Of a stretch of 64,000 bases of DNA, positions 36,518-45,446 are shown in pieces (within the stretch, counting starts at the first letter, position 1; every line of letters starts with the position of its first letter). A program made the position numbers and the translations under genes. The notes under the pieces are model-generated. The model searched no databases. It saw only the letters and a list, made by a program, of their open reading frames with translations, and was not told the origin of the DNA. This stretch comes from Hymenobacter sp. DG25B (lineage in GTDB: Bacteria > Bacteroidota > Bacteroidia > Cytophagales > Hymenobacteraceae). The DNA lies in assembly GCF_000801315.1 (NCBI RefSeq), contig NZ_CP010057.1, forward strand, positions 62,001 through 126,000. The letters are read 5' to 3'.

Positions 36518-38185
36518 ATGCTGAAAAGCTTAGCCCTACCCTCCCAAGGAGTAAAGAATATACGGTATGTTACTTTGAACCCCCGGTTTAGTGATGACTA
36601 TTGGCTGCAAATCAGCAAACTGGTTCGGTTCGAATACGGGGTAGGCAAGCTCACTGACCCAGCGGTTGTCCGTCAGGCACTGGATGATATCTATGCTCTG
36701 CTCGTTGAAAATTTCGAACGGGTTGCAACCGCGTCTTCAAGTGTTGGCTTCCTCATGTTTGTGCATCGAATGCATGAATCATCTGTCCTAATCTCCAATC
36801 TGTTTCACAGTGGGAGTACAGAGATTGAAGCCCAACTATCGGCTCAGGACTTAAAAGAGCTTCCCAATACCCGTCGGGTGCTTAAGCTGATAATGGAAGC
36901 AGTGTTGAAGGAGCAGTTTGCGGAAGACATTAACGAACAGGTCGTGGGTGAAGCCCTTGTGAACCCGCAAAATGTAGCGCGATTAGAGGAACTACTGTAC
37001 TTAGGTGGCCATGCGTTGGAGATAAAAGAGTACATCAACATCTGCTCGCTGTATGAGAAATCAGTGGCTTTGCAGTCAAGCTGGAAAAACCGCTTGGTTA
37101 TCTTGCTGAAAAGCCCTTACAATCACGTTTTTGACACCGTGCAGCGGGATATAGCCAGCTACCGCAACAATGCATATGAAGGGATTAACGAGGAGCTTGA
37201 CGATTCGCTTCAGGCCAATTTTGGTAGTAACCTCACCCACTTTCTTCAGGGCCTCCCCGGTCTGGGCACGTTTATCGTTCCTCGTGAGCAGTGGATTGAG
37301 GAACAAGTAGCAGCTGATAAGCAAGATGATGCCCGCCCTTTCTATGCCGGACTGACTTTAACCGCTGCTAACAAGATGGCACTGGCTGACTCCTTTCAGA
37401 AGATGCAAAGCAATACTCGCCTCATCTACCGGCCCATCATTGAATTTCAAGATAAAACCGGTAATCCTTACTGGATAGTAGGCTCTGGCAAAGCTTATGA
37501 GAGCATGCACGCGCTTCAAACAAACGCCTTGTTGTGGGGGCACTTGCCTAATGAATGGAAGACCAACGCAGCGATGCGCGAATTCGCCAAAGGCCTCGAA
37601 TCGCGCCGGGAGAACCTCATGATTGACCAAATTGCGGGTATCCTGGTCGAACGCGGTGTGCCGCACGACACTAATTTGAAGCGCCTGCTTAATCTCAAAG
37701 GACAAGCGTTCAATATCGCTACCACCGGATTGGGAGAAATCGACATCATTTTTCTTAATGAAGCCGATAAGGTGATTTACGTCGGTGAGTGCAAAAACAA
37801 CCGTCCCCGATTTGATGTGTTCTACTGGAAGGGCGAGCAGCGGCAATTTGCGGAAGGCTACGAAACCAAACTAGCGCGAAAGCACGCCTGGGTGAGCGAG
37901 CATAAGCAGCAAGTACAAGACCATTTCAATCACAAATTCAACACTGAATTTGACTTTTCGGATTGGACGGTCCAGGCCGTGTTCTTCTTGATGACCGCAT
38001 CCATCTACAAGTACGACGGCGCTTTCCTGGTATTGACAGTGAAGGATATTAGCGAATTTCTGGACAACGGATTTCAATACCGTTATCCATTCCTTGAATT
38101 TCGGCGCAAGGACCGGACTACTTATGAAGTACATTATCCGTACTTCAAAAACCTGCATCGCATGGCGGAGGAAGGCATTATTTAA
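36518..38185 (+). CDS. Putative nuclease of unknown family (PD-(D/E)XK-like C-terminus)
   Basis: A 555-residue protein with no domain I can name in the N-terminal 390 residues, which are helical (for example VGFLMFVHRMHESSVLISNL). The C-terminal part has GLGEIDIIFLNEADKVIYVGECKNNRP (about residues 403-428), in pieces GEID and GECK, the spacing of a PD-(D/E)XK nuclease core. ATG 36518 was preferred over 36392, which would overlap motif B. Base composition is clearly more A+T-rich than in the neighbouring copper genes, which suggests separate acquisition. Candidate defence nuclease. Confidence 0.65.
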   Translation: MLKSLALPSQGVKNIRYVTLNPRFSDDYWLQISKLVRFEYGVGKLTDPAVVRQALDDIYALLVENFERVATASSSVGFLMFVHRMHESSVLISNLFHSGSTEIEAQLSAQDLKELPNTRRVLKLIMEAVLKEQFAEDINEQVVGEALVNPQNVARLEELLYLGGHALEIKEYINICSLYEKSVALQSSWKNRLVILLKSPYNHVFDTVQRDIASYRNNAYEGINEELDDSLQANFGSNLTHFLQGLPGLGTFIVPREQWIEEQVAADKQDDARPFYAGLTLTAANKMALADSFQKMQSNTRLIYRPIIEFQDKTGNPYWIVGSGKAYESMHALQTNALLWGHLPNEWKTNAAMREFAKGLESRRENLMIDQIAGILVERGVPHDTNLKRLLNLKGQAFNIATTGLGEIDIIFLNEADKVIYVGECKNNRPRFDVFYWKGEQRQFAEGYETKLARKHAWVSEHKQQVQDHFNHKFNTEFDFSDWTVQAVFFLMTASIYKYDGAFLVLTVKDISEFLDNGFQYRYPFLEFRRKDRTTYEVHYPYFKNLHRMAEEGII

Positions 38186-38280
38186 TCCGCGGGTGGGCCG
38201 ACAAACTACAGAAAGAATATGTCTGTACACCTGCCAGACTCACCTTCTCGCCATTTGTATCCTTATAAAATCACGCGCCA

Positions 38281-38295
38281 CACTTGCATAATTTT
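38281..38295 (-). promoter_or_regulatory. Copper-island motif, copy C
   Basis: On the minus strand this reads AAAATTATGCAAGTG. It lies 194 bases upstream of the 38489 gene but in the opposite orientation to the other copies relative to their genes. The 303-base stretch 38186-38488 holds this motif and a candidate -7 box, and no gene. Confidence 0.45.
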
Positions 38296-38461
38296 GCTCA
38301 GTTTTACGGTTCGCTGCTCACGGCATATACCCACTGATGGCCTTGAACTGCTCATCTAGGCCTTTTTACCGTTTCACTCCAAATGCTTCCATACTGCTGA
38401 CGGAACCCTTTCGCGGCCTTGCGGGTAGATAAGCAGTCCTACTCCTTACCGGAGATAAGTC

Positions 38462-38469
38462 TAATTTTG
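38462..38469 (+). promoter_or_regulatory. Candidate -7 element of the heavy-metal efflux operon
   Basis: TAATTTTG matches TAnnTTTG exactly, 20 bases before the 38489 start. No good -33 element was found. It would drive the long operon from 38489 onward. Confidence 0.45.
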
Positions 38470-38488
38470 CGGTTGCTTAGCGCCCGTT

Positions 38489-38962
38489 ATGTTCCGTAGC
38501 CTGTTCCCTTTCCGCCGTTTGCTGGCGACGAGCTTCCTGCTCGTCTTCGTCAACGTGTTCGTGGGGCAGTGCTGGTGCGCGACCGTAAACCCGGCGTCGG
38601 CAGCTCCTCAGCTGGCGGCCATGGGCCACCACGAAACGGAGAAGCCCGCGCATCCGGGCTGCCACGGCCACGGCGCAGTAGCCGAGCATCACGGCAAGCA
38701 CGACGGCCACCCGAGCAAGTCGACCCGCAACCATGACTGCTGCAAGGACAAATCGGCTTCGCTACTTTCGTCGCTGACTTCGCCGGCGCAGAAGCAACTG
38801 CTGGTGCCCGTTCCGGCGCTGCTGCCCGAAGCCATGGATTTTCACTTCCGGCCCTCCGCCGGCAAGTGGGACCGTACTTGCGCGGTCACGCTGGTGCCCA
38901 GAGAGCACCTACCGCCCAAAATACCTGACATCCGCATTTTCATCCAGTCGCTGACTGTCTGA
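38489..38962 (+). CDS. His/Cys-rich secreted protein at the head of the efflux operon
   Basis: A 157-residue protein with a signal or anchor helix (ATSFLLVFVNVFVGQCWC), a His-rich central region (HHETEKPAHPGCHGHGAVAEHHGKHDGH), here given by position 55-85, a CCKDK pair and a hydrophobic C-terminal end. The His and Cys clusters suggest periplasmic metal binding. No family was recognised; such short His-rich proteins commonly precede Bacteroidota copper efflux operons. It follows the candidate -7 element by 20 bases. Confidence 0.7.
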   Translation: MFRSLFPFRRLLATSFLLVFVNVFVGQCWCATVNPASAAPQLAAMGHHETEKPAHPGCHGHGAVAEHHGKHDGHPSKSTRNHDCCKDKSASLLSSLTSPAQKQLLVPVPALLPEAMDFHFRPSAGKWDRTCAVTLVPREHLPPKIPDIRIFIQSLTV

Positions 38963-39091
38963 TTCTTCCGACGCGCTAAGGCTCGCGCCGGCATAGCTAC
39001 GCTATGTCCGGGGCGGGCCTTTTCGTTTGCTCGCCCGCGTGGCTAGGCCACGCCCCCCTTCCCCCATTTTCCTGGTTTTCCCTCCCCCGCA

Positions 39092-39223
39092 ATGAAGAGT
39101 TGCTGCCAGGAGGCCAGCGCGCCGCCCCCCCGTGGGCCGGGCCGTCGCTGGCTGTCCTACCTGCTCTACGCCGCGCTGGCTGCCGCGCTGGGCTTCGTGC
39201 TCTGGCAGCAGTGGCAGGCGTAG
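39092..39223 (+). CDS. 43-residue membrane protein with N-terminal Cys pair
   Basis: The frame from ATG 39092 encodes MKSCCQEASAPPPRG, a basic GRRW junction and one transmembrane helix (LSYLLYAALAAALGFVLW) ending in QQWQA. The N-terminal CC before a single helix is a layout seen in small metal-region proteins of Bacteroidota (from memory). The ORF lies in the gap before the HMBD lipoprotein gene at 39274 in frame with nothing else. It may help in metal binding at the membrane; function is not known. Confidence 0.55.
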   Translation: MKSCCQEASAPPPRGPGRRWLSYLLYAALAAALGFVLWQQWQA

Positions 39224-39273
39224 GCCCCAACGGCCCTTTCAAGGGCCGCATTTCCCATCCATTCCCCGTTCTC

Positions 39274-40221
39274 ATGAACCGTTTCCTTGTTCCGCTGCTG
39301 GCCGCTGCCAGCGTTTTCACTGTTGCCAGCTGCTCCTCAGATTCGTCCAGCAGCAGCGCCACCAACACCGTTACCACGCCCACCGGCACCGCCCCCGACA
39401 GTACGGCCGCGCACGCCGGGGGCCATACCTACGCCTGCCCTATGCACCCGGAGGTGACCAGCACCAAGCCCGGCGAGAAGTGCCCCAAGTGCGGCATGGA
39501 GCTGGTCCACAACGACCAGGTGAGCAACGGCAAGAGCTACCAGATGCAGTTCGAGCCCAAGCCCATGCAGCTGGTGGCCGGCCAGCCCGCCACGCTCACC
39601 TACACCCCGCAGGAAATCGGCAACGAGAAAGCGCCGGTGCCGCTGGCGGTGGTGCATGAGAAGAAAATCCACCTCATCATCGTCCGCAAGGACCTGTCGG
39701 TGTTCGACCACGAGCACCCCGAGTTCACGGCCGATGGCAACTACAAAGTCCCGTTCACCTTCCCCAAAGGCGGTGATTACGTGCTGTTTCAGGACTACAC
39801 GCCCGATGGCAGCGGCCATCAGCTCGGCCGCCAGGTAGTGAGCGTGCAGGGCCCCAAGTACACGCCCGTCAAGTTCAGCAAGGACCAGATGCAGTGGAGC
39901 AAGGATGGCTACCAGGCCACCCTCGCCTTTGACAAGGAGCTGAAAGTTGGGCAGCTGCTGGGCATGAAAATCACGCTCAGCAAGAATGGTCAGCCGGTGA
40001 CGGACCTCGACAAGTACCTCGGGGCGCTGGGCCACGTGGTGGTCATCAGCGAGGACACCGAGCGCTACCTGCACGTGCACCCCAACGAACAGGCCGACAA
40101 GGGCCCGGTCATCGGCTTCAACACCAACTTCGAAAAGCCCGGCCTGTACCGTGTGTTCCTGCAATTCAACCACGGCGGGCAGATTCACACCAGTGACTTC
40201 ACCATCAACGTGAAGGCCTAG
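39274..40221 (+). CDS. Heavy-metal-binding-domain lipoprotein
   Basis: A 315-residue lipoprotein (lipobox VASC, Cys20) with a Ser/Thr-rich spacer and an HMBD at about residues 53-76: YACPMHPEVTS and GEKCPKCGMEL (Cys55, Cys70, Cys73). The C-terminal 230 residues are beta-rich with HEKKIHLIIVRKDLS, FDHEHPEF and LHVHPNE, as in periplasmic proteins of metal regions. It likely binds Cu or a similar ion outside the inner membrane. ATG 39274 gives the signal; an upstream frame start at 39004 overlaps the small gene. Confidence 0.85.
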   Translation: MNRFLVPLLAAASVFTVASCSSDSSSSSATNTVTTPTGTAPDSTAAHAGGHTYACPMHPEVTSTKPGEKCPKCGMELVHNDQVSNGKSYQMQFEPKPMQLVAGQPATLTYTPQEIGNEKAPVPLAVVHEKKIHLIIVRKDLSVFDHEHPEFTADGNYKVPFTFPKGGDYVLFQDYTPDGSGHQLGRQVVSVQGPKYTPVKFSKDQMQWSKDGYQATLAFDKELKVGQLLGMKITLSKNGQPVTDLDKYLGALGHVVVISEDTERYLHVHPNEQADKGPVIGFNTNFEKPGLYRVFLQFNHGGQIHTSDFTINVKA

Positions 40222-40271
40222 CCCGCACCTCAGCACCTCATTTTTTCACTTTCAATTCCCAACCCAAACCC

Positions 40272-41096
40272 ATGAAAAAGTCCGCGTTTTTACTCGCCGC
40301 CCTCTGTTCGGGTACCTTGCTGCTGGGCAGCTGCAACTCCGATAAGTCGGCCGACGCCACGGCCACTGCAACGACTTCGGCCACGGCCGATACCACCGCC
40401 GCGGCCGGCGACATGGCCGGCATGGACCACTCGAAAATGGCGGACGGTGCCGCCGGCACTTCGCCCCTGGTGGCGTCGATGAACGAGATGATGGCCAAGA
40501 TGGACGCCATGAAGCCCAAGGGCAACACCGACCACGACTTTGCCCACATGATGCTGGAGCACCACAAGGGGGCTATTGCCATGGCCGACATCGAGCTGCG
40601 CGACGGCAAGGATGCCACCATGCGCCAGCTGGCCGAGAAAATCAAGGCCGACCAGCAGAAGGAAATCGGTGAGTTGGAGCCCATTGCCGAGCGCCTCGAC
40701 TCGGCCCCGACCAACTACAAGCCGCAGGACCCGGCCGACCCCTTCACGGCCCAGATGAAGACGTCGATGGACCATATGATGAAAAATATGCCCGCGACGG
40801 TGGCCGACCCGGACATGAACTTCAACATGCTCATGACCGTGCACCACCAGAGTGCAATGGACATGGCCGAAGCCGAGCTGGCTCACGGCAAGGACACCAA
40901 GCTCAAGGAGATGGCGCAAATGATGATTGACGCCCAGAAAAAGGAGATTGAGCAATTCAAAGCCTGGCACGCCAAAAACGCCGGCAAAATGCAGTCGGCC
41001 GGCGCGGCCTACGTGTGCCCGATGAATGACGGCGGCCAGAGCAATGCCCCCGGCAAGTGCCCGAAATGCGGCATGGACCTGGAGAAAAAAGCGTAG
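40272..41096 (+). CDS. DUF305 lipoprotein with C-terminal HMBD
   Basis: A 274-residue lipoprotein (lipobox LLLGSC, Cys21). A Thr/Ala-rich spacer with MAGMDHSKM precedes two DUF305 units, with LEHHKGAIAMADIELRDGKD and TVHHQSAMDMAEAELAHGKD, and a C-terminal HMBD, YVCPMNDGG and GKCPKCGMDLEKK. The combination of DUF305 and HMBD in one chain supports a periplasmic copper-binding role. It follows the previous lipoprotein by 50 bases, in the efflux operon. Confidence 0.85.
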   Translation: MKKSAFLLAALCSGTLLLGSCNSDKSADATATATTSATADTTAAAGDMAGMDHSKMADGAAGTSPLVASMNEMMAKMDAMKPKGNTDHDFAHMMLEHHKGAIAMADIELRDGKDATMRQLAEKIKADQQKEIGELEPIAERLDSAPTNYKPQDPADPFTAQMKTSMDHMMKNMPATVADPDMNFNMLMTVHHQSAMDMAEAELAHGKDTKLKEMAQMMIDAQKKEIEQFKAWHAKNAGKMQSAGAAYVCPMNDGGQSNAPGKCPKCGMDLEKKA

Positions 41097-41130
41097 CCCA
41101 TCCCTTTCGACCCTGCTTTTTAACCGCCCC

Positions 41131-41658
41131 ATGAAAATGATTCGCCCCTTCCTCGCCGCCGTGGCCCTGCTGGCCGCCGCGCCCCTCGCCCACGCCCAGC
41201 ACGCTGAAATGGCGGCGGGCGAAACCCACGCCCACGTGGCCCCCCACGGCGGCGTGGTGCGCTCGGCCAGCCCCTACCACCTGGAGCTGGTGGCCCAACC
41301 TACCGAACTGGCTTTCTACCTGCTGGGAGCCAAGATGAGCGCCGTGCCCAACAAGGGCATGAGCGGCTCGGTGCTGGTGCAGCTGAGCACCAACGCCACC
41401 GTGACCGTGCCGCTGGCCCTGGCCGGCGATGACCACCTCACGGCCAGGCTACCCGCCGGGGCCAAGGTGCGCACCGCCATCGTGACGCTGAACACGGCCG
41501 ACGGCAAAGCCCTGACCGTGCGCTTCGACAAGCTGGACGAGGCCCACGCCCACAAAGCCGTGGGCGCGGCCTTCACTTGCCCCATGCACCCGGAAGTGGC
41601 CGCCGCCGAGCCGGGCAAATGCCCGAAGTGCGGCATGGCGCTGGTCAAAAAATCCTAG
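41131..41658 (+). CDS. Periplasmic metal-binding protein with C-terminal HMBD
   Basis: A 175-residue secreted protein (signal peptide ending near LAHAQ). An N-terminal beta domain contains ETHAHVAPHGGVVRSASPYH and a C-terminal HMBD contains FTCPMHPEV and GKCPKCGMALVKK. His residues near the N-terminus and the Cys set suggest metal handling. It is the third consecutive gene with an HMBD, and lies just before the efflux outer-membrane gene. Confidence 0.8.
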   Translation: MKMIRPFLAAVALLAAAPLAHAQHAEMAAGETHAHVAPHGGVVRSASPYHLELVAQPTELAFYLLGAKMSAVPNKGMSGSVLVQLSTNATVTVPLALAGDDHLTARLPAGAKVRTAIVTLNTADGKALTVRFDKLDEAHAHKAVGAAFTCPMHPEVAAAEPGKCPKCGMALVKKS

Positions 41659-41744
41659 CTGCCGGCGGTCCGTTTCCGGGCCACCCTTCGTGTACAGCTC
41701 CCTTCCGTCGGCTGCTGCCGGCGGAGGGGCCAGCGGCCTAACCA

Positions 41745-42998
41745 ATGCTTATGAACAATCTTCCCATTCATCGCCGTCGGCCCGGGCTGGTGCTCTTGCT
41801 ACTGTTGCTGGTGCTGCTGGCCGGACCGGCGGGGGCGCAGCAGGTCGTGGTGCGCCTCGACAGCGCCGAGCAGCAGGCCCTGCGCCGGCATCCGCGCCTG
41901 CGCCAGTCGGCCGAGGAAATCGCGGAGCAGCGCGCCCTGAAGCGCGGCAGCTTTTCGCCCACCAACCCGGACTTTCTGTTCTCCGCGCCCACAGGCGAGC
42001 GGTGGGCCCCGGGCGTGGTGCAAACCATCGACTTTCTCACGGTGTACCGCCGGCAGGCCCAGGTCGCGCAGGCCGGCATCACCCTGGCCGAGCGGGGCCT
42101 GGACGTGAACCGGGCCACCGTGCGCCGCGACGTGCGCCAGGCCTACCTGAGCCTGCAGTTTGCCGAAGCGCAGGTGCGCCAGCTCACCTACCAGGACAGC
42201 CTGTTTCGGGCGCTGCAAGTGGCCACCGACCGCCTGTTCAAGGCCGGCGAGGTAACGGCCTTGCAGCGCGTGAGCACCGAGGCCGAAGCCCGGCAAGTGC
42301 GCAACCAGCTCGACCAGGCCCTGGTGGACCAGCGCTCGGCGCAGCGGCGGCTGGGCCTGCTGCTCGGGCAGCCGGAAGCCAACCTCACGGCCGATACTGA
42401 CCTGCGCCAGACCGGCCCCGAGCTGGCCCGCGCCGGCGCGGAGCTGCTGGGCACGCTGCCCACGCAGGATAGCGCCGCCGTGGCCCTGAGCCCCACACTG
42501 GCCTACTACGGCCAGAACGTGGCGTTGAGCCAGTCGGGCATCAGCCTGGTGCGGGCGCGGCGCACCCCGGCCCTGACGCTGGGCTATCAGAATCAGGCCT
42601 ACGGCGACTCGCCCTACCGCTACCGCTTCCAGTTCGGGGTGTCGGTGCCCATCTGGTTCTGGACCTACCGCTCCCAGCTGCAAGCCGCCACGGCGCGCAG
42701 CAAGGCCGCGCAGGCCCAGCTGCAGGTGCAGCGCCTCGACCTGGGCACCCAGTACCAGCAGGCGGTGGCCGACACGCGCAAGTTTGCCGCCTCGCTCACC
42801 TACTACGAGCAGACGGGCCTGCCCCAGTCGCGGGCCATCATCAGCCAGTCGCAGCGCCTGTTCAAGGCCGGCGAAATCAGCTACCTCGTGCTGATACAGA
42901 GCCTGAACCAGGCCTTCACCATTCAGAATACCTACCTGACCACCATCCGGGACTACCGTCAGGCCATCGTTGCACTTAACTACCTGCGGGGACAATAA
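41745..42998 (+). CDS. cusC: Outer-membrane efflux protein, CusC/CzcC-like
   Basis: A 417-residue TolC-family protein. A signal peptide (LVLLLLLLVLLAGPAGAQ) is followed by two helical repeats with typical LRQSAEEIAEQRALKRG, AQVAQAGITLAERGLDVNRATVRRDVRQAYL-type coiled regions and IWFWTYRSQLQAATARSKAA. The family forms the outer-membrane channel of tripartite RND pumps. Stop and next start overlap (TAATG at 42996-43000). Cu or Co/Zn/Cd specificity cannot be told from this subunit; context favours copper. Confidence 0.85.
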   Translation: MLMNNLPIHRRRPGLVLLLLLLVLLAGPAGAQQVVVRLDSAEQQALRRHPRLRQSAEEIAEQRALKRGSFSPTNPDFLFSAPTGERWAPGVVQTIDFLTVYRRQAQVAQAGITLAERGLDVNRATVRRDVRQAYLSLQFAEAQVRQLTYQDSLFRALQVATDRLFKAGEVTALQRVSTEAEARQVRNQLDQALVDQRSAQRRLGLLLGQPEANLTADTDLRQTGPELARAGAELLGTLPTQDSAAVALSPTLAYYGQNVALSQSGISLVRARRTPALTLGYQNQAYGDSPYRYRFQFGVSVPIWFWTYRSQLQAATARSKAAQAQLQVQRLDLGTQYQQAVADTRKFAASLTYYEQTGLPQSRAIISQSQRLFKAGEISYLVLIQSLNQAFTIQNTYLTTIRDYRQAIVALNYLRGQ

Positions 42999-43609
42999 TG
43001 AAGAATCTCCTCCTGCTCCTGCTGGCCCTGCTGTTGGCCACCGGGGCCCGCGCCCACGGCGGCGAAGACCACGGCGACGCGGCCAAGCCCTCGGCCGGGC
43101 CGGTGGCCACCACCTTCTCGGTGGCCGCCCTGTCCGAAAGCTTCGAGCTGCTGCTGCGCTTCGAGCCCCTGAAAAAAGGCGAAGACGCCGATATGCGGCT
43201 GTTCGTGTCGGACTACGCCACCAACGCGCCCATCAAGGGGGCTAAGCTGACGGTGACCTGCCCGGAAGCGGCCGACCTGAAATTCACGGTATCCGAAAAG
43301 TCGCCGGGGGCCTACCTGGTCGAGGGCACGTTCCCGGCCAATAAGAAATACAGCCTGGCCGTGAACATCGTGGCCGGCGACAAGGCCGATTTGATGCTGC
43401 TCTCCGGCATCGAAGTCGGCAAGCTGCTGCCCGTAGCGGCGGCTCCTGCCCCCGTCGCCGCGCCCCTCATCGGCTCCTGGAAAACGGTGCTGCTGCTCTT
43501 CGGGGCCTTCGCGCTGGGCATTGCCGCCACTGCCCTGGTTATGCGCCGCCGTCGCCCGGCCGCTGCCGTCCCCACCTCAACGCCTGCTGTTTATGAAAAC
43601 CACGCATAA
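42998..43609 (+). CDS. Secreted FixH-like protein of the efflux operon
   Basis: A 203-residue protein with a signal peptide (LLATGARAHGGEDHG), an immunoglobulin-like beta domain with FELLLRFEPLKKGEDADMRLFV and GAYLVEGTF, and a C-terminal transmembrane helix near residues 166-184. FixH-like domains in such operons are thought to assist efflux. Its start overlaps cusC and its end overlaps the adaptor gene by 17 bases. Confidence 0.75.
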   Translation: MKNLLLLLLALLLATGARAHGGEDHGDAAKPSAGPVATTFSVAALSESFELLLRFEPLKKGEDADMRLFVSDYATNAPIKGAKLTVTCPEAADLKFTVSEKSPGAYLVEGTFPANKKYSLAVNIVAGDKADLMLLSGIEVGKLLPVAAAPAPVAAPLIGSWKTVLLLFGAFALGIAATALVMRRRRPAAAVPTSTPAVYENHA

Positions 43610-44734
43610 GTTTCTCGCTGCCACGGCTGCCCTTGGGCTGGCCTTTTCCGTGCTGCTGCCCCCGCCCGCTGCCTTGCTGGCGCACCCCGGGCACGACGAA
43701 GCAGCTAAGCCCAGCTCCGAGTCCGCCCTGACCGATGCCGTGGCGTTGCCCAAGGAAAGCCAGTTCCTGTTCGGGGTGCGCACGGCCCTGGCCGGCTACT
43801 CCGATACCTATAACCGGCTGACGCTCTACGGTACCGTGGCCTCGGCCGCCGGGGGCGAAGGGCGCGTGGTGGTGCCCCAGACCGGGCGCGTTGTGAGCCT
43901 GTCGGCCAAGGTAGGCCAGCCGGTGCGCGCCGGGCAGGTGCTGGCCGTCATCGACCAGACCCTGGACGCGACCCAGCAAATCGGCCTCAGCACCGAGCGA
44001 GCCAACGCCCAGGCCGAACTGCGGGCCGCCCAGCAGGACTACGCCCGCCTGCAAACCATCGCCGACATCGCGGCCCGCAAGGACGTGGTGGCCGCCGAGC
44101 TGCGCCTACGCCAGGCCCGCCAGAACGCGGCATTCTCAACGGGCAGGCCAGCAACCGCCGCGTCACGATTACCTCGCCCATCAGCGGCACGGTGGACGTG
44201 TTTACCCTCGCCGTGGGCCAGCAGGTGACGCAGGGCGACGAACTATTTCGGGTGCTCAACCCCGGCAAGCTGCGCGTCGAAGCCCAGGTGTTCGCCCAGG
44301 ACTTGGACAAGATTCCGGCCGGAGCCCAGTTTCAGGTGGAAGGCCTGCAAGGTCAAACCGGCAGCGCCCCGGCCCGGCTGGTGGTGTTCAGCAACGTGGT
44401 GAACCCGGTGAACCAGGCCCGCCAGCTGGTGCTCGAACTCGACCCCACCGGCACTAACCTGTTTCGCGCCGGCCAGGCCGTGAACGTGCAGGTGCTGGGC
44501 CGCAGCGGCGGCGGCAAAAAGCAGCTGGTGGTGCCTACTTCGGCCCTGACCGACCTGAACGGCAAGCCCGTGGTCTTCGTGCACACCGACCCGGAAACCT
44601 TCAAAATCCGCTACGTGCAGCCCGGCTCCGCCAACGGCGAGCAGACGGTGCTGCTGGCCGGCGACGTGAACGAAAACGACCGGGTGGTGAGTGTGGGCAC
44701 CTACCAGCTCAAGTCCATCTACCTGAACCAGTAA
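43593..44734 (+). pseudogene. cusB: RND efflux adaptor (CusB/CzcB-like) with a single-base frameshift
   Basis: The first frame (from 43593) encodes a signal peptide and HPGHDEAAK, VALPKESQFLFGVRTAL, then the barrel-sandwich GRVVSLSAKVGQPVRAGQVLAVI. Near 44131 (GCGGCATTC) one base is missing; the next frame continues with ILNGQASNRRVTITSPISGTVDVFTLAVGQ and LRVEAQVFAQDL to 44734. Restored length is 380 residues, normal for the family. The adaptor links the RND pump to the outer-membrane channel. The gene may be intact if the base loss is an assembly error. Confidence 0.85.
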
Positions 44735-44741
44735 CCCGGCC

Positions 44742-45440
44742 ATGCACCCCGCTCTCGTTCGCCGCCTGCCCTGGTTGTTCGCCGCGCTGCAACGCGGCGG
44801 GGCCGGCCTGCTGTTGCTGGTGCTGACGCTGCCCCTGGCCGCGCAGCATCGGTGGGCGGCCGGCGCGGTGGTGCTCGATACGCTCACGGCCCGGCCCCTG
44901 CTCTGCGCGGTGGGCGTGGCTGAGGGCGGCGGCGAGGTGCTGGTGTTCAACGGCCAGGCCCATACCACCCGCCACCGGCCCGATGGAGCCACCGAAACCA
45001 CGGTCGGTTTCCGGGGCCGGGCGGCCTGGTTGCTGCGGAGCCGGGTCGCCTCCTGGAACGACGCGGGGGCCGTGCCGGCCACCGTGACCACGCCGGCGCA
45101 GCTGGCGCACTTTATCCGCGAAGCGGCCCGGCGAGCCGGCCTCGATACCCGCGCCGGGCAGCCCTTCCGGCTGTTGGGTCAGCCCTCGGCCGTGTGGTGG
45201 CAGGTGGCGGCCTTCCCCACGGCCAGCCCCGCCGACGTGGTGGGTTCGGGCCTGGGTGCCCGCGGCCGCTTCGCCCCTGGGCCGGTGGACCTGGTGGGCT
45301 TTCTGCTGCCAGTTCCTAAACGCCGCCAGCCGGCGCGCTTGCACCTGCACGCCCGCCCCGGGGCGCAACCCTTCGTCGCGCATGTGGACAGCCTGCGCCC
45401 CGGCCCCGGCCTGCGCCTTCTCTTACCCGCTCTTCCCTAG
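44742..45440 (+). CDS. Acetolactate-decarboxylase-like protein (BudA family, divergent)
   Basis: A 232-residue protein resembling BudA: GGEVLVFNGQAH, a VASWNDAGAVPATV segment like the vpxW.e.alp region, FIREAARRAGLD and VDLVGFLLPV. The zinc-binding His set is kept in LHLHARPG and AHVDSL. Acetolactate decarboxylase makes acetoin from acetolactate, but this divergent member, with a leading hydrophobic segment and a place inside a metal efflux operon, may have another job such as metal binding. It lies between the adaptor and pump genes, 7 and 6 bases apart. Confidence 0.65.
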   Translation: MHPALVRRLPWLFAALQRGGAGLLLLVLTLPLAAQHRWAAGAVVLDTLTARPLLCAVGVAEGGGEVLVFNGQAHTTRHRPDGATETTVGFRGRAAWLLRSRVASWNDAGAVPATVTTPAQLAHFIREAARRAGLDTRAGQPFRLLGQPSAVWWQVAAFPTASPADVVGSGLGARGRFAPGPVDLVGFLLPVPKRRQPARLHLHARPGAQPFVAHVDSLRPGPGLRLLLPALP

Positions 45441-45446
45441 ATTCTC

